Part shown: piece after piece, positions 13,339 to 24,436 of the stretch
Position numbering within the stretch: the first letter of the stretch is position 1
Layout of the letters: the number at the start of each line of letters is the position of its first letter
Assembly: GCA_051294375.1 (NCBI GenBank)
Contig: CM119267.1
Span: 14,377,694 to 14,441,693 of the forward strand
Direction of reading: 5' to 3'
DNA from: Paraspadella gotoi
Lineage: Eukaryota > Chaetognatha
DNA: 64,000 nucleotides
Translations under genes and position numbers: made by a program
The notes under the pieces: generated by a model
What the model saw: only the letters and a program-made list of their open reading frames with translations
Database searches by the model: none
Told to the model about the DNA's origin: nothing

Positions 13339-16300
13339 TGCATAACTGAGGAGATAACTTTGTTGACTCTGAACGTAGTGCGAATTAAACTCTGTAATCG
13401 CGGTATTATATTAATGTTAGTGTAAAAATTAATTTCAGATTATATCTGATCATTTTTATGATTAAATAAAACTAACTATTCAATGATGTTTGTATAAAAC
13501 ATTGAACAATCGTTGATTTCTTTACAGTTTAAAGTACCTTTTTCAATTAATAGTTTAAGAATCAAAAATATTTTTTAAGCGTTTCCTAGAGCATATAAAA
13601 AACGTAGTGCCACAGGAAAGAATAAATTTGGTGCATTTTTTTTTTTTTAAATTCTTTGGAATGCCGCTGATGTATTATTTTATACCACTTATTGTTGTCT
13701 TTTTAAATATTGATTTATTTTTTAACATATCGCTCAGTACAATAAAAAAAAACTATTTGCCCTTATCAATGTGGATTATGGAGTTACAGATAACTTAGAG
13801 ATATAGAAAGCTTCGATTACTTTATCTTCATCCTCATTTTGACCTACTCGCCGAATTCATTGCAGACCTGATGTGCCGCCGACTCAATTAGAACCTAAGA
13901 TAAATTTAAACGCTGTTACCCTTTTACGGTCGTATGAGTTTTGTGGGATTTTCGGAGCTCTATCTTAAATATATAGTTTTTATCTTTATTTTTCATATTA
14001 AAAGCCGGCTTTGTGAAAAGTTATATTTTTCGTTGTTCCTTCCTAATTTGCTTGTAATGTTAGACATGAGATTTACGGTTACGACTACTAAGTTAAAAAT
14101 GATTTACTGGATGACCAGTTTCGTCAAATTAGTGTAGATGTTCCAGAAAATATTTTTATACATTGTAAGTATCAATAAATAGTTATTAATGCTCGCGGTT
14201 TCGGGTAACCCCTTTCATATGAGCAAAGTATCATTTTTATTTATCTGTGGATGTATATAATCAGAACAAAATATCAACCAGTCCAAAAAAAAAAATTCAA
14301 GCATTTTTGTTGAAATGAAAAGATTAATTGGCTCCATCATCACTTATGCAACAACTCAGCCTGGTTTACTTTATTGGGGATAATCTGTTCAACTGCTTTG
14401 CCAAAGAAACCATTTTTTCCATAAATTCTGATTAAAAATATTATGCCAAAGATATAATATTAACAAATATATGAGTAGTCCTCTTGATCAAAAAGAGTGA
14501 AAACCAGTAGAGAGACAAACCTCTTTTTGGAAAAGATATAATTGATTGTTATTAAATATTTTTATAGATAGATATATATATTAAATTAATCTTTTTATTC
14601 AGTCCTAGGGAGGTGCATTATTACATATTAATTATTACCGACACAAATATTATTTGACATTGAAATTAGCCGACTTTTCAAACCGCGGACAATTCTATTA
14701 TACCCATTATGGTAGATGCCTCCCTCTCCTCTATATATATATATATAGAGGGACAACCTAAGAACCCCCTTCCCAAAATAAAATAAATATCAAGTTTTAG
14801 CACAATGCTGAGATACATAGACACAATTACCATTAGCGGTATGCAGACATGTTCGATAATTTAATTAATTTTATAAACAAAGCATAATCATTATTAGTCA
14901 TATAATAATGGAAGAGAGAATAGCACATGGTGATGGCTCGACCTTATACCTTGATATTGGGATCAAAGAGCCATCCATGAAGAGAGATATAAGATTTCCC
15001 AACTGAGGGACCTTCTTATTTTAAATATACCTTAAATATATATATATATGAATTATTTATAGATATTATGAGATTCTCATTAATGATTTTTACATAAAAT
15101 GATGTGTGATTCTACTCAGAAAATAGGGCAGGAAGTAATATAACCCCTGTGTTGTATTAGATGTTCCTCTATTCAGAGCAAACACTAACAACCCTTCTCC
15201 CATTTAATAATATAATATTTTCAGATTCATATTATCAAAAACCAAAATTAATATATAAAATATGATAATGAGATAAAAAAATATAGAATTATAATATATA
15301 TTTTTATTAAATATTATAAATTAATATTGAAACAAGTTATTTTGCTAATTTTCATAAACATTTAAATATTTTGGTTTTTTCAAATAAATACTTCCTAACA
15401 AGAATGATGGCTAATATTTTATTAGGGGAGTTGGTCTTTTCATACAATAAAAAACATTCTTTGAAATATTTACCACTTTATTGATAGGGAAGCCAGTACT
15501 TTGAAGTTGAATAATCAGTATTAAAAAGCTAAACTATTTTTTTCATTTTTTAAATATTTTTAAATATTTTCAAAAAGATTATGCATTGGTTGAAGATGCA
15601 TGGTTTATCGTTTTACTTCCATTTTTCCCAAATTCTTCCAAATCTGACATCTCTTGGGTTCATAAAGATGATATTTTTGTGTAATACTATAGATGAAAAA
15701 AATTGTCGCGGTTACTTTTCCAGCTTTTGGAATGAGTTATCACAAAAAATTTATTTTTTTCATATCTATATTTTTATATTATCTAATTTTCTGGGGTTTT
15801 TTATTGTTTTTGAGTATAACCTGTAGCGGTAGTATTTCATACCCGCTACTCGTTCTAGAATCAGCAGCACTATAGCGCCGGAGCACAGAGGCTGAAATTA
15901 TAAGCACCACCCTGCAAAATTCCCTAAACCATTCGCCCTGCCAATCAAGATATACAGAGGCTCGAATTATAAGCACCACCTGCAAATTTCCCTTACTTAT
16001 TGCACCTGCCAATCAGTATACACAGAGGCTCGAATTATAAGCACCACCCTGGCAAAATTCCCTAACTCTCATTCGTCGTGCCAATCAAGTTATACACAGG
16101 AGGCCTCGATATATAAGGACCACCTGCCAAAATTCCCGAACTCCTCATTCGCCCTGCCAATCAAGTATCCGCGGAGGTAGCACGAGCTCCTCCCAACCCA
16201 AAGGATTCGGGTTCGCGCCCTGCTGATTCACACAAGTAAAAATTGGAGGGGGCGTTTAACCCACCTGTAGTGACGGACTACAGCCCGATCCGAAGTTCAG

Positions 16301-16465
16301 GACCTTGTGTGCTACGGATGGTAAACTGCTTGCGGCATCGTCTTCCACATTGGTGAGCCCACACGTATATGCTGGCTCGTTAATACACCTCTGCCCGGGC
16401 ATGTTAATGCACCTCTGTGCATCAACTCCATTAAGATAGATTCAGGGATGAATCTTAATTCATAT
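13339..16465. repeat. Gene-free repeat region, inverted counterpart of 17732-20700
   Basis: No credible coding region was found. The interval holds the inverted copies of the long dispersed repeat (about 14160-14700), of an element end (about 15120-15200), of a 60-70 bp tandem array (about 15885-16190) and of the flanking unique-looking segment ending at the N gap. The short AT-rich reading frames here have no recognisable domains. Confidence 0.7.
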
Positions 16466-16490
16466 NNNNNNNNNNNNNNNNNNNNNNNNN
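16466..16490. other. Assembly gap, 25 N
   Basis: A second run of exactly 25 N. Sequence resumes at 16491 with AT-rich repeat DNA that is not the continuation of the inverted block. Confidence 0.99.
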
Positions 16491-16839
16491 TACCATTATC
16501 TTTAGAATCTTTTGCATTGTTTTATAGTTGATTTGATTTGCGAATTTAAATAGGTCTGATTTGTAAATGAAATCGATTTAAACATCGAATTCCCTGAAAG
16601 CTTTTGGAGTGCCCATTTTTTTATGGCGCATGGCATTTTCATCCCAACCACCTCTACTACTAGTTTTTCGAATGGAGTTTCTCGGAATTCTATCTAGCTA
16701 CAACAAGTCCATCTTACCCCATACACAAAAAACTAAAATTTCAATTTATAAAAAAGTTTAAAATCTCCCAACAGCTGGCGCTAAGGGCTTTGGACCTACA
16801 TTGACCACCCCATGTCACTGACGTGTTTATGCCGACGCC

Positions 16840-16955
16840 ATCACACTTAAACCTTCTTGACCGTGAGGGGATTGAACCCGGAACTCATGGTTGGTGAACA
16901 CTGTCCAAGCCAATGGGACGAGTTGAGTTTCACTAAGCTATACGGGAGGCGAATT
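16840..16955 (-). repeat. tRNA-like SINE head
   Basis: On the minus strand an A-box-like segment (GTATAGCTTAGTG, complement of 16931-16943) is followed about 50 nt later by a B-box-like segment (GGGTTCAATCCC, complement of 16867-16879). This is the order and spacing of an internal RNA polymerase III promoter. The cloverleaf is not well formed, so a tRNA-derived SINE is more likely than a working tRNA. Confidence 0.5.
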
Positions 16956-16971
16956 TAGGATTCGCCACAGT

Positions 16972-17080
16972 ACCCGTTTTTTGTGACCAGACCCTGTTCC
17001 CATTAAACTACCCGATCAATTTCATGAAATTTTACACAGAATCTTAATGAGGATATAAATGGAACTATTGACAGCCGAGA
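16972..17080 (+). repeat. Dispersed repeat, copy 1
   Basis: About 110 bp matches, in reverse complement and with scattered substitutions, the segment at 26040-26160 inside the MFS transporter intron. Shared landmarks include GTTTTTTGTGACCA, ACTACCCGATC and ATATAAATGGAACTAT. No coding capacity. Confidence 0.7.
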
Positions 17081-17177
17081 AATGGCCCCCGGGGGTCACC
17101 CATAGGGGCAAAAATTTATATTATTTTTGTTTTGAACAGTTAAAAAGACGTTTACTCTTCCACAAAAACGTATTTAC

Positions 17178-17705
17178 CATGATGGAAAAAAAAATTGTCG
17201 CGGTTTGGAGAAGTCGGTTAATTTCATTGTCAAATGTATTTTTGACCGTTAAATAAGTTTTAACATAATATGAGCTCCTTAGGACTGAATAAAAAAATAC
17301 TTCTCAACAGCATAAAATTATTTAATGTATACAAATACTTCCAAAAGAGGTTGTCTCAACTGTTTTCACTTCTTTTTAATCAAGAGGACGATTTACATTA
17401 TTGTTAATATTATATCCCTGATATATTTTTTATCAGATTTCGGGCAAAAAAATAGTTTATGGCATGCAGTTTAAAAGATTGATCCCCTATAAAGTAATCC
17501 AGGCTTGAATTATTGCTGCATAATGTGATGATGCATTGTCTTTTACTTCAAAAAAATCTTTAATTTTTTTTTGAATAGTTTAATACATCCAGAGGTAAAT
17601 AAAAATGATAACTTTGCTCACAGAAAGGTTACCCAGACCCTTATAACTTTTATTATTACTTTATAATATAAAAAAAAATATTCTGAAGCATCTACAATAT
17701 TAAGT
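17178..17705 (+). repeat. Long dispersed repeat, left copy
   Basis: About 530 bp repeated in the same orientation at 19438-19975 and inverted, noisily, at about 14160-14700. It begins with AAATTGTCGCGGTTTGGA and includes AAGAGGTTGTCTC. The two direct copies bracket about 1.7 kb, resembling terminal direct repeats, but no transposase or polymerase is encoded between them. Confidence 0.7.
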
Positions 17706-18029
17706 TTTTTTAATACAGCTCTTTTTTTGATATATGAATTAAGATTCATCCCTGAATCTATCTTAATGGAGTTGATGCACAGAGGTGCATTAACATGCCC
17801 GGGCAGAGGTGTATTAACGAGCCAGCATATACGTGTGGGCTCACCAATGTGGAAGACGATGCCGCAAGCAGTTTACCATCCGTAGCAACCAAGGTCCTGA
17901 ACTTCGGATCGGGCTGTAGTCCGTCACTACAGGTGGGTTAAACGCCCCCTCCAATTTTTACTTGTGTGAATCAGCAGGGCGCGAACCCGAATCCTTTGGG
18001 TTGGGAGGAGCTCGTGCTACCTCCGCGGA

Positions 18030-18295
18030 TACTTGATTGGCAGGGCGAATGAGGAGTTCGGGAATTTTGATATATACTTGATTGGCAGGACGAATGAGGA
18101 GTTAGGGAATTTTGCAGGGTGGTGCTTATAATTCGAGCCTCTGTGTATACTTGATTGGCAGGGCAAATGAGGAGTAAGGAAATTTGCAGAGTGGTGCTTA
18201 TAATTCGAGCCTCTGTGTATACTTGATTGGCAGGGCGAATGTGTTAGGGAATTTTGCAGGGTGGTGCTTATAATTCGAGCCTCTGTGCTCCGGCG
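18030..18295. repeat. Tandem array, unit about 60-70 bp
   Basis: About four imperfect copies of a unit containing ACTTGATTGGCAGGG, GGAATTTTGCAGGGTGG and TTATAATTCGAGCCTCTGTG occur head to tail. The inverted duplicate block has the counterpart at about 15885-16190. Right after the array, GTAGCGGGGTATG and CATACC-type arms form a short inverted repeat near 18320-18352. Confidence 0.75.
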
Positions 18296-18959
18296 CTATA
18301 GGTGCTGCTGATTCTAGAACGAGTAGCGGGGTATGAAATACTACCGCTACAGGTTATACTCAAAAAGCAATAAAAAAAACCAGAAATTAGTATAAATAAA
18401 AAATATAGATATGAAAAAAATAAAATTTTTTTGGATAACTCATTCCAAAAGCTGGAAAGTAACCGCGACAATTTTTTTCCATCATAGTATTACCACAAAA
18501 AATATCAGCTTTATGAACACAAGAGGATGTCAGATTTGGAAGAATTTGGGAAAAATGGAAGTAAAACGATAAACCATGCATCTTCAAACCATGCATAATT
18601 ATTGAAAATTTTAAAAATTTTAAAAAAATGAAAAAAAAATGTTAGCTTTTTTAATATGATTATTCACTTCCAAAGTACCTGGCTTCCTATCAATAAAGTG
18701 GTATAATATTTCAAAGAATGTTTTTATTTTATGAAAAGACCACTCCCCTAATAAAATATTAGCCATCATTCTTGTTAGGAAGTTATTTATTGAAAAACCA
18801 AAATATTTAAATGTTATGAAAATTGCAAAATAACTTGTTTCAATATTAGATATTATAATATTTATTAAAAATATATATTATAAGTTCTATATTTTTTTTA
18901 TCATTATCATTATTTTATATTAATTTTGGTTTTTGATAATATGAATCTGAAAATATTAT

Positions 18960-19130
18960 ATTATTAAATGGGAGAGGGTTGTTAGTGTTGTCTTCTGGAA
19001 ATAGAGGGAACATCTATACAACACAGGGGGTTATATTACTTCCTGCCCTAGTTTTCTGAGTAGATATCACACATCATTTTTGTAAGAAAATCATTAATGA
19101 GAATCTCATAATATCTAAAATAATTCAAAA
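18960..19130 (+). repeat. Element-end-like dispersed repeat
   Basis: The segment with TTAGTGTTGTCTTCT, AAATAGAGGGA and CATCTATACA is shared with 36530-36760 (and its noisy duplicate near 9780-10010). Partial copies occur near 14700-14760, 15130-15200 and 19385-19435. The recurring run at element boundaries suggests the terminus of a non-autonomous transposon family. No terminal target duplication could be established. Confidence 0.5.
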
Positions 19131-19437
19131 TTATAAATTAATGTATATTTTAAGATAAGAAGGTCCTCAGTTGGGAACCTATACCCTTCATGGATTTTGG
19201 CTCTTTGATCCCAATATCAAGGTATAGGCGAGCCATCACCAAATGGTGATCCTTCCATTATTATATGACTAATGATTATGCTTTTGTTTAAATTAATTAA
19301 TTATCTGAACAGCTGCATACCGCTAATGGTAATGGGCAGATCCAGCATTGTTTGCTAAAACTTGTTATATTTTATTTTTTTATTTTGGGAGGGGGTTCTT
19401 AGTGTTGTCTTCTAAAAAAAGAGGGAGCATCTACCAT

Positions 19438-19975
19438 AATGGGAAAAAAAATTGTCGCGGTTTGGAAAAGTCGGTTAATTTCAATGTCAAATATATTTTT
19501 TGGGCGGTAAATAATTTTTAATATGTAATATGACCTCCATAGGACTGAATAAAAAGATTATTTTTCAACAACATAAAAATATTTAATACAATCAAATACT
19601 TCCAAAAGAGGTTGTCTCCAACTGTTTTCACCTCTTTTTGATCAAGAGGACTACTCACATTATTGTTAATATTATAATTTTGGCATAATATTTTTTATCA
19701 GATTTATGGAAAAAATGGTTCTTGGCAAGCAGTGACAAAGATTGATCCCAATAAAGTAAACCAGGCTTAAGTTGTTGCATAATGTGATGATGCAATATCT
19801 TTCATTTCAACAAAATCTTGAATTTTTTTTTTGGACTGGTTTGGTATTTTGTTCTGATAATACATCCACAGGTAAATAAAAATGATAACTTTGCTCATTG
19901 AAAGGTTACCCAGAGCATTATAACTTTTATTGATACTTTACAATATAAAAAAAATATTCTGAGCATCTACACTAT
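19438..19975 (+). repeat. Long dispersed repeat, right copy
   Basis: A direct repeat of 17178-17705 with many substitutions and small indels. It starts after TACCATAATGGGAAAAAAAA and ends near a CATCTACACTATT segment. This divergence is substitution-rich, unlike the indel-only difference between the duplicate blocks, so these are genuine old repeat copies. Confidence 0.7.
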
Positions 19976-20702
19976 TTTGACGACTGTCATCCAGTAATAT
20001 TTTTACTTAGTAGTCGTACGTAAATCTCATGCGAACATTAGCAAGCAAATTAGGAAAGGACAGAAAATAACTTTTCACAAGCCGGCTTTTAATCTGAAAT
20101 AGATAAAAACTAAAGTAGTAGAGCTCGAAATCCGCCAAAACTCTACGACCGTAAAGGGTAAAGCGTTAAATATCTTAGGTTCTAATTGATCGGCGGCCAC
20201 ATCAAAGGTCTGCAATGAATTCGGCGAGTAGGTCAATGAGGATGAAGATAAAGTATCGAAGCTTTCAGACCAAGTTTACGAACCTCCATAATCCACATTG
20301 ATAAGGGCAAATAGTTTTTTTTTGGACTGAGCGATTGTTAAAAATAATCAATATTTAAAAAGACAACATAAGAGGTATAAAATATACATCAGCGGCATTC
20401 CAAAGAATTAAAAAAAAAATGCACCAAATTTATCTTTCTGTGGCACTACGTTTTTAAGCTCTAGGAAAACGCTTAAAAATATTTGATTCAAACTATTAAT
20501 TGAAATAAGGTACTTTAAACTGTAAAGAATCACGTTGTTCAATGTTTTATACAAAACAATCATTGTATATTAGTTTATTTAATCATAAAAATGATCAGAT
20601 ATAATCTGAAATTAATTTTTACACTAACATTTAATATAATACCCGATTACAGAGTTTAATTCGCACTACGCAGAGTCAACAAAGTTTATGCCCTCAGTTA
20701 TG

Positions 20703-21404
20703 TCACTGTCGTAATATGTGAACGATCTGACCGACGCCTTCATTGCTAACTTGACAATGCTCGTCGGCGACCACGGACTCGCAACCGATTTGAGGAATTC
20801 CTAACATCGCCTCCCACTCGAACTCGTCCGCGGGTTCGGGATCTTTTCCTGGGTCGTAGTTTGGAATATGTTCTTTCATGGCGGAAGGATGGGGTTTGGG
20901 CCCAAACCGAGGGGGCGGTGTCACGTAGTTGGGAAAATCAACTTGAGCCGGGTAAAGAAAGTCATGCCGCTTTATGCTAATCACATTAAATCATTCTTGA
21001 AGTCTGATTTTTCGTTGCCAGTCGGTGTCGTAAAAAGTTTTTCGAAGCGCGCTGAAAAAATAATTAAAAATTCGTAAACTTAAAATTGAATGATTTGAAG
21101 GATTTAAAAATATACCCCTCGTACCTAATCGTTCTTCGAACCCTTGTCGTGAAGGATTCACCGAGCGGCGGACATCCGTTAGATCCATAGAGCTGCCTTC
21201 GAAGCACCTCGATTGGGGAAATCCGTATTGGTTGAAATAGTCGGGGTATTGGGATTCAAGCGCGAGCCAGTAACTTTTCGGCGCCTTAACTCGTAACAAG
21301 TCATTGACCCCGTCTCCTGGAATGACGCATGGAAAGCGTCCCTCCCACGTGCTTAATGCGTAAGGATGGTCCGTCTCAGTCGGATCGACTAGAGGCATTA
21401 TCAT
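20703..21404 (-). CDS. Unidentified coding region D, about 210 codons, disrupted
   Basis: I do not recognise the family. Exon 1 (21404-21125) begins with ATG 15 nt after TTTTTCTTTTTCAG and encodes a Pro/Tyr/Asp-rich stretch with ALSTWEGRFPCVIPG. A GT donor follows at phase 1, and a 73-bp intron ends in TTTTTTCAG before 21051. Exon 2 reads for about 22 codons and then shifts frame near 20984. In the shifted frame it continues as KRHDFLYPAQVDFPNYV..., an acidic DPEPADEFEWEAML segment and a stop near 20703. The abrupt but sensible continuation suggests a one-base error. It could instead be a C-terminal part of the POU gene upstream, but the acceptor next to an ATG favours a separate, trans-spliced gene. 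Confidence 0.5.
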
Positions 21405-21599
21405 TGTCTGGACTGTAACTGAAAAAAGAAAAAAAGGTACATATCGAAATCATTCGTATTTTTAAACTCGAACTAATGAAAGTCGTTCAAAAAAAACAAC
21501 TAATGTTTTGCTTTAGCAATATTGAAATTTGAATACAATAATCGAAAATTAACCCCAACATATCTTGTTATAGTTCGCAGAATTGACAATCATCCATTT

Positions 21600-22308
21600 G
21601 GCAATTACAAATACATGCTTCATTTTCTTTTCATTCTTATTTCTTAATCCGGATCTTTTGTTGAGGAACCAATTGTAAACGACGTCGTAATCCAAATCGC
21701 AGTGAGTTGCAATGACAACTATTTCTTCAGAACGAAGGTCGGGCATTCGCCTTAAACGCCTTTTCGAGAGACATTGACAAATTCTGTGTCAACACGGTTC
21801 GACATTTTCTCTTTTTCGGGGCTTTGCTAGATAGTTGGATTCTATTTATCAGATGACAAGTATCCCTTTTCGAGGATCGAAGGCCAGGTCTCAAAAGAAC
21901 GGCTTCAGCGTTGCCATATTTCGATAAAGAAGCTCGAGGCCTTCAAATCGACAAACCGTCGATTGTGAGATGTTTGGATGAATTATTTTCATCTTTTGAG
22001 CAAACTTTCTTTGGCTGATTCGAAGGTCAGCTCGTTTTTTACGCAAAACTTTGACAAAAGCTATCCATTTTCTTCGAGAATGTCCGAACCGGTTTGCGAT
22101 GAACCGGGGTCGTCTTTAATGTAAGACGTTTTTGGAGAGGAAATCTGTTTCACATCATTATTGGGCATCGAACACGAAAGTCCCGAATCTGAGTCGTGCT
22201 GCGAAAGCTCTCCCGATTCCTGGATGAGAAAGGAGATCGCTGAGAGAGTAAAGAATCTTCCTCAAACTTCTCCAAGTCATCTTTGATTTTTAAACTTTTT
22301 TGGGACAT
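21600..22308 (-). CDS. Divergent POU homeobox transcription factor, disrupted by frameshifts
   Basis: The ATG at 22308 lies 5 nt after a TTTTTTCAG tract. After about 80 variable codons, 22064-21890 encodes a POU-specific domain: FVKVLRKKRADLRISQ, then SQSTVCRFEGLEL and YRNMATLKPF. This matches the family pattern of helices ending in SQxTxCRFExLxLxxxNMxxLKP. A short linker leads to a homeodomain at about 21822-21640 with KKRKCRT at the N-terminal arm and VVYNWFLNKR in the recognition helix, where W, F and N of WFxN are kept. POU proteins are nuclear DNA-binding regulators. No single frame is open: breaks fall before the POU domain, in the linker and in the homeodomain, and several differ from those in the inverted copy at 11654-12375. 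Position 47 is N and position 50 is L, unusual for the class. The subclass cannot be assigned. Confidence 0.72.
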
Positions 22309-22398
22309 GGTGCCTGAAAAAAGAATCAATCATATTCAGCAAATGCAAACTAGTGTATAAGAGGAAGTAGTTACAGTGCGAATATCAAATAATAAACA

Positions 22399-23091
22399 TC
22401 AATAATAAATATCATTTTTTGTTTTTCTTTTTCTTCTTCGTCTTTTTCGTTTGGCGTAATCTTCTTTACCAAAAGCTGTTTCGTACTTCACGTCGGCTTT
22501 CACTTCCTTTTTCTAGTACAGAACCAGCATGATTAAAGATTCTGTATGCCCAAGGAATCTTAATTTTCTTGGCTCTCCCTAACAGATTGTTTTTTAAAAT
22601 TCCTAGTTCAGCGTTCCTCGGTAAATCCTTGGAGAAACCTAAGGCAATGACGGATCTCATACGTATCGTTTCAGCCAACTTTTCCGAATTCCGTCGATTC
22701 GAATCACGTGAACGCCTCTGATGGCTACGAGAGGTTTCAAATGGTCTGTCAACGACGATCGGATTGGGCGACTGGTCGACGAGCAAAGATCGACACAGTC
22801 TTTCTCCAGCGCACGTGTGCATTGATTGAGGCCGATGATAGAAAAGGACGAAATTCATTCCAAGACTTGTTTTCTATCGCTTTGTCCTCGTCGCACTTTT
22901 TATCTCTTTTGACGTTTTTATCGCTTTTTGGCTTCGCAAATTTGATTTTTTCCAAAGTCCTAGTTAGTTGGCGAGAACAGAATTTCGCGCGTCTTCGGGA
23001 AAGGAAGACCACGTAAATGTCTTTTGGTCCCGATAAAAGTTTTGAACGAAACACCCGACTTCTTTTTGTTGCCTTGCTTTGTCTGCGCCAT
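22399..23091 (-). CDS. Unidentified basic protein gene, disrupted
   Basis: ATG at 23091 begins MAQTKQGNKKK and follows a TTTTTTTTTAG tract by about 19 nt. The frame shifts after about 40 codons and again near the middle. Recognisable stretches are LGILKNNLLGRAKKIKIP followed by WAYRIFNHA, and a C-terminal Lys/Arg-rich run of about 15 residues ending at a stop near 22399. The composition suggests a nuclear or nucleolar protein, but I recognise no family. It starts only about 54 bp after the preceding coding region and is followed about 90 bp later by the POU gene, all on the minus strand, as in an operon-like cluster. Frame breaks are probably sequence errors. Confidence 0.5.
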
Positions 23092-23144
23092 TACTTATCG
23101 ATTTTTACTACTAAAAAAAAATTAAATTGAAAATGAAATCTATC

Positions 23145-24039
23145 TCAAACGCGTCCAGGCAACCACTCATCATCATCCTCCTCCATCGCCGTCTCCCTTT
23201 CAGAAGATTGATCCAGATCTCCGTAGTCCATCTCGCGGCGTCATCGTCGTCGCCGTCCTGTCAAGAGGTCCTCTTTGCTGGATTTGCTTCTCTTAACTTT
23301 CCCTGTCGATATCATCTTCGATTAACCAGCGCAGGTTTCGAAGAGAATCCCCTCAGCCGTTTCGCCTGCATCCTCCCCGGTTGTTTCCATTAACGTCTCC
23401 TTCAACCTCTGGCTGATTATGTCCCGCGCCTTGTCTTGCATTCCTTCCAAGCACCATCCGTCCTTTCGGTGCAGCCTCGCTCCATCTCTTTGCCCTCGTT
23501 AATTGTTAACAGCTGCTGCACTTCTTCGTCTCAATGTCGCAGAGTTGGTAGAACATCTGGCGGAAAGGAGGGAGCGTTCTTTGCGAAAAACGTAGATAGA
23601 GTCGCATTTCTTTTTGACTTCGTCGTCCTTTACGGGGGAGGACGAAGCGTCGCGGTCGCTCGATTTGAGTTCGAGATCTTCCTGAAAATCCTCACAACCG
23701 GTGGTTGGGCCTTTGCACGGTGTTTGGCAATTGTAACTATACGTGCTTCGCTTAGATCCGGATGCAGATTTTGTCTGCAGCAGACCGTTGACGAATTACG
23801 GAAGTCGACCAGCTGGTACATTTTGGATGCTGGGTCTGTCGAGGATCGTATCCGAGTCGAACCCAGAGAGAGCGCCAGGGGCCTAGTAATAAAAAAGTAG
23901 GCAACGACGGGAAGAATAAGTTTGAGGTTGGTCCGGCAGCAACGTCCACTTTGCACTTAAGCGCGTTTTTGCTCCATATTGGACGCTCATTTGAAGAGAC
24001 GCCTGATGTCTTCCAGACGTCGCTTGTCACGTTCGTCAT
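23145..24039 (-). CDS. Unidentified coding region A with acidic C-terminus, disrupted
   Basis: The first open frame starts at ATG 24039 and runs for 95 codons. Later frames give charged segments such as SSDRDASSSPVKDDEVKKK and CLEGMQDKARDIISQRLKE, then a terminal MDYGDLDQSSERE plus EEDDEWLPGRV before a stop at 23145. No single frame spans the region. The codon-like GC richness, in contrast to the AT-rich surroundings, supports a real gene with sequencing errors. The family is unknown. Part of it is duplicated at 10218-10805. Confidence 0.4.
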
Positions 24040-24436
24040 GGATTCGGGTCGCGGCCAGCTTTCTCCGATTATATGACATGATATAACATGTAAAAATTAA
24101 CATTCTAATCAATGTTGCTAGCTGGATAATGCGAAACACCTAAGATTTGGCCCCAAAGCTACAGATTTAACCCACAGCTCCCCATAGCTCCCTATTTTGC
24201 CCCGGGAAGTTTGACCAGTTTTTTAACAAAATTCAGTACTTTAATGCGGTTTACAAGTAATTAATAAAACTCATAAAATAATTACACAAGACATAGTTCT
24301 ATACATGTAATAAAACGAAAAAACGGTAATGGTAAAAAATATAATATAATATAACCATAATGGTAAACCGGACTGGTCAAGACTCGTTATCAAAATTTGG
24401 TTATATGTACAAAAATGTTTCCTTTTCTTCCCAGAA
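24040..24436. other. Divergent intergenic region
   Basis: AT-rich spacer between the minus-strand cluster and LIPT2 on plus. It probably contains promoters for both directions. A pyrimidine-rich acceptor-like tract (TTCTTCCCAG) ends two bases before the LIPT2 ATG. I see no RNA gene. Confidence 0.5.

Larger units (their letters stand above)
10218..16465. other. Noisy inverted duplicate of 17732-23697
   Basis: The reverse complement matches 17732-23697 end to end. The first bases equal the complement of 23687-23697 and the last bases equal the complement of 17732-17750. Differences are mainly one-base indels and homopolymer-length changes. Both ends of this block are N gaps. It contains copies of four minus-strand coding regions (here on plus) and the repeats around 17.7-20 kb. 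Probably a redundant or unpolished contig; a true inverted duplication is the alternative. Confidence 0.88.

Noticed and set aside
15581-15875. Overlapping 60-80 codon hydrophobic frames
   Set aside because: AT-rich repeat DNA translated into Phe/Ile/Leu runs; the substitution pattern between repeat copies does not preserve the frame.
16840-16955. Functional tRNA gene
   Set aside because: Box motifs are present, but acceptor and anticodon stems do not pair well by eye.
17178-19975. LTR retrotransposon or Penelope-like element with a polymerase
   Set aside because: No reverse transcriptase, integrase or endonuclease motif was found in any frame between the direct repeats.
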